Source: Betaproteobacteria bacterium UBA6904 (GTDB lineage Bacteria > Pseudomonadota > Gammaproteobacteria > Burkholderiales > SG8-39). From it: a stretch of DNA of 9,498 nucleotides. Where the stretch lies: assembly GCA_002451175.1 (NCBI GenBank), contig DKBI01000121.1:1-9498 (forward strand), read 5' to 3'. Position 1 is the first letter of the stretch, and each line of letters opens with the position of its first letter. The position numbers and the translations under genes were made by a program. The notes beneath the pieces were generated by a model. The model ran no database searches. It saw only the letters and a program-made list of their open reading frames with translations, and had not been told where the DNA came from. Below, one piece after another: positions 5,906 through 9,498 of this stretch.

Positions 5906-8320
5906 ATGAAAGCGAACCGCGCGTTGCCGACCAATCCCAAGGCCATGCTCCGCTCCCCGATCGCAGCGGGCGCGCCTGCGACACCGCCTCTCCGCAGGGC
6001 CCAGCCGCAACCGGGCGTCATGGACACGAGTGAGATGTCCGCGGCGCGTCCCGAAGAGATGCTGCGTGCAGTGCTGGAAAACGTCGTCGACGCGGTCGTC
6101 ACGATCGACCCCCGTGGCCGGATCGTCGCCTGGAATTCGGCGGCCCATCGGATGTTCGGCTACACCGAAGCCGAAGCAATCGGACTCCGGCTCGAGACAA
6201 TGATGCCGGAACGCTACCGCACGCGCCACGCGGCCGGCATCCGCCGTGTGCGCAACGGTGCGCGGCCTCGGTCGGCGGCCGGGACCATCGAACTGCACGG
6301 ACTGACGCGTGGGGGAACAGAATTCCCGATCGAGCTATCGCTCACCCGCCCAAAGTCTTCCGACTCCGGGTGCGTCACGGGCATCATTCGCGATATCACT
6401 CAACGCCGGCGCGCCGAAGCGTCGCTGGCACGCCGCGAAGAACTCTACACCATGCTGTCTCGGACCAATCAGGCGGTAGTGCGCTCGCGCAACCGGGATG
6501 AGTGTCTCGCTGCCATATGCCGCGTTGCAGTTGAAACGGGCGGATTCGGTTTCGCGTGGATCGGGCTGACCTCGCCTGGCCCGCACCGGATGCGGCCGGT
6601 GGCGTCCTTCGGCGACGCCGCGGATCTCCTCGACGTGCTCCGCCTTCCGTCCGGTGAGTGCACCTGCCAGGACATCCGTGCAATGCAGGACGTTCTCGAG
6701 ACAGGCAATCCCGCCGTCAGCAACCATGCGCAGGCCGAGGCGGCGTTAGCCGTCGTGCGTCCGGCACTGCAGCGTGCCGGAGTGAATTCCCTTGGCGCAT
6801 TCCGGATCAACCAACAGAGCGCGGCCGGCTTGCTTGTCGTCGGCGCGCGCCGAAGTGGTGTCTTTTCGTCGGACGTCACCGCGACGCTCGAGGAGATGGC
6901 AGGTGACATTGCGTTCGCGCTCGACACGTTTGCAATCAAGGATGAGCGGGCGCGAGCGCTGCAGGAGGCCCGCGACTCCGAGCGCCGCTACCGGAATCTC
7001 TTCGAGGCCAATCCGCAGGCCATGTGGATCTACGACCCGGAGACGCTCCGCTTCCTCGCGGTAAACGACGCCACGGTCGCGACTTACGGTTGGTCGCGCC
7101 AAGACTTCCTCGCGATGACCATCGCCGACATCCGCCCCGCCGCCGACGTCCCCCGGTTGATGGAGACGCTCGCGCACACCAGCAACGATCAGACGGTCAG
7201 GGCGGGAACCTGGACCCACGTCAAGCGCAACGGCGACGCAATCGACGTCGAGATCACATCGCGCCACATCGACCATGACAGCCGTCCCGCCAAACTCGTG
7301 TTGGCGCATGACGTCACGGCCCGCCGCCGGGCAGAGCGTGCCATGGCGGATTCCGAGAGCCGCTTCCGGGGCCTCGTCGAGCAGTCGATCGCCGGCATTT
7401 TCGTCGTCCAGCAGGCGCGGATCGTGTACGGCAACCCGCGACTCGCCGAGATCCTCGGCCACCCCTCGACCGACGATTTGATCGGCACCAAGGTGAAGCA
7501 CGTGATTGTGGCCGACGACTACGCCCGCATCGTGGCAGGCTTGCACAGTGTCCGCGTGGGCAGCGTTTCCTCCTACGCGGATGAGTGCGACGTCGTGCGG
7601 GGTGACGGTTCTCGTCTGCGGATTGGACTGCACGTCAACCAAGCGCTCCACCAGGGCCAGGAAGCGGTCATCGGCATGGTGCAGGACATCTCCGAGAAGA
7701 AGCGCACCGAGGAGCGGGTGCGGCAGTACATGGCGCAGCTGGAACGCGCTTTCATGAATACGGTTGGACTGGCGACGACGCTGGGGGAACTGCGGGATCC
7801 GTACACGGCGGGCCATGAGCGCCGCGTCGCCGGGATTGCAGTCGCCATTGGCCGGATCCTTGGTCTGGATCCGAACCGCCTGCAGGGGCTGAAGGTGTCC
7901 GGGCACCTCCACGACATCGGCAAGATTTCCGTTCCCGTGGAAATCCTCGTCAAGCCAAGCAGGCTGAACGCACTGGAAATGGACCTGGTCAAACAGCACT
8001 CCCAGGCGGGATACCTGGTGCTGAAGGACGTCGAATTCCCGTGGCCCGTCGCGAAGGCGGTGCTGCAGCACCACGAGCGCATGGATGGCAGCGGCTATCC
8101 CGCCGGACTGCGGGGCGAGGACATCATCCTCGAGGCGCGCATTCTCGCCGTGGCGGATACGGTCGAAGCCATGGCCTCGCACCGCCCCTATCGGCCCGGG
8201 CTGGGGATCGCGACTGCGCTCGCCGAGATCGAACGCGGGCGCAGCGTGGCCTACGACGCGGTCGTCGCGGACGCCTGCCTGAAACTGTTTCGCGAGGATG
8301 CTTATGTCATCCCCAACTGA
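5906..8320 (+). CDS. PAS-GAF-PAS-PAS-HD-GYP c-di-GMP phosphodiesterase
   Basis: This 804-residue protein has no membrane segment and should be cytosolic. After a Pro/Ala-rich N-terminus come PAS1 (about 52-168, ending DITQRRRAE), a GAF domain (about 190-342), PAS2 (about 362-478), PAS3 (about 485-605, ending DISEKKRTEE) and an HD-GYP domain (about 615-800). HD-GYP enzymes hydrolyse c-di-GMP with a metal centre. The metal-binding and signature residues are present: H637, H669-D670 in HDIGK, H722-H723-E724 and DGSGYP (D727 to P732), so the enzyme is probably active. The start is uncertain. I chose the ATG at 5906; a GTG at 5888 and ATGs at 6020 and 6035 are in frame, and none has a good ribosome-binding site. 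The PAS1 boundary tolerates all of these. The 3' end overlaps the next gene by 17 bases, implying translational coupling. Confidence 0.93.
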   Translation: MKANRALPTNPKAMLRSPIAAGAPATPPLRRAQPQPGVMDTSEMSAARPEEMLRAVLENVVDAVVTIDPRGRIVAWNSAAHRMFGYTEAEAIGLRLETMMPERYRTRHAAGIRRVRNGARPRSAAGTIELHGLTRGGTEFPIELSLTRPKSSDSGCVTGIIRDITQRRRAEASLARREELYTMLSRTNQAVVRSRNRDECLAAICRVAVETGGFGFAWIGLTSPGPHRMRPVASFGDAADLLDVLRLPSGECTCQDIRAMQDVLETGNPAVSNHAQAEAALAVVRPALQRAGVNSLGAFRINQQSAAGLLVVGARRSGVFSSDVTATLEEMAGDIAFALDTFAIKDERARALQEARDSERRYRNLFEANPQAMWIYDPETLRFLAVNDATVATYGWSRQDFLAMTIADIRPAADVPRLMETLAHTSNDQTVRAGTWTHVKRNGDAIDVEITSRHIDHDSRPAKLVLAHDVTARRRAERAMADSESRFRGLVEQSIAGIFVVQQARIVYGNPRLAEILGHPSTDDLIGTKVKHVIVADDYARIVAGLHSVRVGSVSSYADECDVVRGDGSRLRIGLHVNQALHQGQEAVIGMVQDISEKKRTEERVRQYMAQLERAFMNTVGLATTLGELRDPYTAGHERRVAGIAVAIGRILGLDPNRLQGLKVSGHLHDIGKISVPVEILVKPSRLNALEMDLVKQHSQAGYLVLKDVEFPWPVAKAVLQHHERMDGSGYPAGLRGEDIILEARILAVADTVEAMASHRPYRPGLGIATALAEIERGRSVAYDAVVADACLKLFREDAYVIPN

Positions 8321-8329
8321 AGCGCCGCC
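8294..8329 (+). repeat. Gene-overlap junction, copy 1 (HD-GYP / unknown protein)
   Basis: The 17-base overlap ATGTCATCCCCAACTGA (8304-8320) holds the start of one gene and the stop of the previous one. It matches the overlap at 8914-8930 at 14 of 17 positions, with further similarity on both sides. The GAGG at 8294-8297, six bases before the ATG, serves as ribosome-binding site. Confidence 0.5.
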
Positions 8330-8930
8330 CAGCCCACTTCCCCGAGCGCAATCGCGCCTGCGCCTGCATCGCGACCGCCAGCCGCCTTGGACGGCCGCCG
8401 CAGGAACTCGGACACTCCGTTGGTTCGCACCGCGGACTTTCTGGGCGTTCGGGTTGCAGAACGGCCATGCCATCGTGGAGCGTCAACAGGGCGAGTTTCA
8501 GATCACGGAATCGGACATCGTCCCAGGCAGCGTTCATATTCGCGGCGGCACGCGCATCGCGCTCGTGATCCGCTCGGCAGGAAGCATTGCGGTGGGTGTC
8601 CACGATCCCGATGCACTCACTCGCTCCGCCACCGTATCGGGCATCGGGGAGCCCCTACTCGTCGGCGCCGACGGCGGCACGGCGGTCGCAACCGACCACG
8701 TCGCAGGCCGCAGCGTCGTGGACATTGACTACCACTTCGCGCTGCCGCTCGGCGCCGTTCCGGGAACCCGCCCCTGGCCGCTCGCGTTGACCGTACGCAG
8801 CGCTGTGCCTTCACTCGCGAATCCGATGGCCATCGAATCGGCTGTCCGGCAGACGGCCGGCGGTCGCCATCTACCTGGGAATGTCGATCGGCAGCGATCT
8901 CTCGAGAGTGCCCATGCCATCTCGAACTGA
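8304..8930 (+). CDS. Protein of unknown function between c-di-GMP genes
   Basis: I do not recognise this 208-residue protein with confidence. The start at 8304 is supported by GAGG six bases upstream and by coupling to the HD-GYP stop (17-base overlap). Residues 1-45 are Pro/Arg-rich. Residues about 55-170 alternate short hydrophobic strands with Gly and Asp turns and look like a beta-sandwich. Motifs include the stretch FQITESDIVPGSVHI, then VSGIGEPLLVGADGGTAV and DIDYHFALPLGAVPGTRPWPLAL. The last pattern, an aromatic strand followed by PG..PGT..WPL.L, recalls small beta-rich secreted proteins associated with fimbria-like or spore-coat-U-like loci in betaproteobacteria, but this is from memory and weak. 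No signal peptide or membrane segment is visible, which is odd for an exported protein. The C-terminal 30 residues look poorly structured. The next gene overlaps its stop by 17 bases. Third positions are GC-rich as in its neighbours. Confidence 0.7.
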   Translation: MSSPTEAPPSPLPRAQSRLRLHRDRQPPWTAAAGTRTLRWFAPRTFWAFGLQNGHAIVERQQGEFQITESDIVPGSVHIRGGTRIALVIRSAGSIAVGVHDPDALTRSATVSGIGEPLLVGADGGTAVATDHVAGRSVVDIDYHFALPLGAVPGTRPWPLALTVRSAVPSLANPMAIESAVRQTAGGRHLPGNVDRQRSLESAHAISN

Positions 8931-8939
8931 CGCGCTGCC
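8904..8939 (+). repeat. Gene-overlap junction, copy 2 (unknown protein / PAS-GGDEF)
   Basis: ATGCCATCTCGAACTGA (8914-8930) repeats the junction at 8304-8320 with three mismatches. GAGAG at 8904-8908 lies five bases before the ATG. The following bases (GCGCTGCC against GCGCCGCC) are also alike. Confidence 0.5.
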
Positions 8940-9498
8940 TGCCGCAGAACAGTCCCTGTGCCGTCTTGGGCTCGCGGAACTCGCTGCGTGCGGCATGCTC
9001 GCGGTCGCCGTCGTGCGCCAAGGCCGGCTGACATGCATCAGTCCAGGGTTCCGCGCGATCTACTCCGCCGACAGCGACGACGCCGCGGGCGGCGAGCTGT
9101 TTCTCGACTGCGTCGCGCCGGAGGACCGTCCCCGCGTGGCGGCGACGCTCTCGGATTCGCGCCGGGTCACCGGGCGACCCCTGGGGTTCCGCAGCCTGCG
9201 ACGAGACGGCCGCCTGTTCGATGCCGAGCTGTCATGCCTGGAGGTCCACCTGCCGGATGGCCCGGGCACCGTGATCCTCGTCCAGGACGTGACGGAACGG
9301 CGCCGCGCCGAAATGCGACTGTCGTACCTCGCCTTCACGGACGCGCTCACCGGATTGCCGAACCGCGCGCTGTACTTCGACCGGATGCGCCAGCGACTGC
9401 TCGATGCGCGCCGGGCCGGATCGTCGTTTGCGGTCGTCATGGCGGATCTCGACGGCTTCAAGCAAGTGAACGATACCCTGGGCCACGACGCCGGCGAC
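8914..9498 (+). CDS. PAS-GGDEF protein, probable diguanylate cyclase (3' end outside window)
   Basis: The frame is open for 195 codons to the window edge. A PAS domain (about 16-128), ending in the usual DVTERRRAE linker, is followed by the start of a GGDEF domain: FTDALTGLPNR at about 141-151, and MADLDGFKQVNDTLGHDAGD with the metal-binding D178 and nearby D180. GGDEF domains make c-di-GMP from two GTP. The GGDEF signature itself lies beyond the window, so activity cannot be judged and a C-terminal EAL domain could follow. No membrane segment precedes the PAS domain, so the visible part should be cytosolic. The ATG at 8914 has GAGAG five bases upstream; a GTG at 8908 is in frame. The start overlaps the preceding gene by 17 bases, which indicates co-translation with the unknown protein and the HD-GYP enzyme. 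Confidence 0.92.
   Translation, partial: MPSRTDALPAAEQSLCRLGLAELAACGMLAVAVVRQGRLTCISPGFRAIYSADSDDAAGGELFLDCVAPEDRPRVAATLSDSRRVTGRPLGFRSLRRDGRLFDAELSCLEVHLPDGPGTVILVQDVTERRRAEMRLSYLAFTDALTGLPNRALYFDRMRQRLLDARRAGSSFAVVMADLDGFKQVNDTLGHDAGD

Noticed and set aside
5678..6298. Minus-strand frame across the divergent region and the HD-GYP N-terminus
   Set aside because: It is mostly antisense to PAS1. The part in the intergenic region has no ribosome-binding site or motif.
6746..8473. 575-codon open frame on the minus strand
   Set aside because: It is antisense to the HD-GYP gene, whose PAS, GAF and HD-GYP motifs are unmistakable. Long antisense frames are expected in high-GC DNA, and this peptide shows no domain.

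Overview
The window is high-GC bacterial DNA with strongly GC-biased third codon positions, devoted almost entirely to signal transduction. The gene types (Cache-domain sensor kinases, a NarL-type regulator, HD-GYP and GGDEF proteins of c-di-GMP turnover) and the paired cysteines in the first sensor suggest a Gram-negative proteobacterium, most likely a betaproteobacterium. That placement is inference; no taxonomic marker gene is present.

Layout. Positions 1-585 hold the tail of an upstream reading frame and a degenerate NarL-type receiver fragment (119-410) that is frameshifted and cut short, then a promoter-like gap. Positions 586-5116 are a plus-strand two-component operon: a complete membrane histidine kinase with Cache, HAMP, PAS, HisKA_3 and HATPase modules (586-2715); a second, paralogous membrane kinase (2734-4374) whose phosphoacceptor His is replaced by Leu; and a complete NarL/LuxR-type response regulator (4472-5116). 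A minus-strand gene (5100-5639) converges on the regulator and overlaps its 3' end. It encodes a stand-alone receiver in which the phosphoacceptor Asp, the Thr/Ser and the Lys are all lost. A 266-base divergent intergenic region follows, with a plausible promoter for the minus-strand gene. Positions 5906-9498 form a plus-strand set joined by two 17-base overlaps: a PAS-GAF-PAS-PAS-HD-GYP c-di-GMP phosphodiesterase, a 208-residue protein of unknown function, and a PAS-GGDEF protein running off the window.

How the genes may work together. The intact kinase probably phosphorylates the NarL-type regulator. The His-less kinase keeps an apparently complete ATP-binding domain, so it could act in trans on the intact kinase or serve as a regulatory partner. 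The phospho-dead receiver could be a protein-interaction module. The downstream genes would make and break c-di-GMP in response to PAS/GAF-sensed signals. Three separately degenerated phosphorelay parts in one locus (a His-less kinase, an Asp-less receiver and a broken receiver relic) are the most unusual aspect of the window. No mobile element, CRISPR array, tRNA or rRNA was seen.
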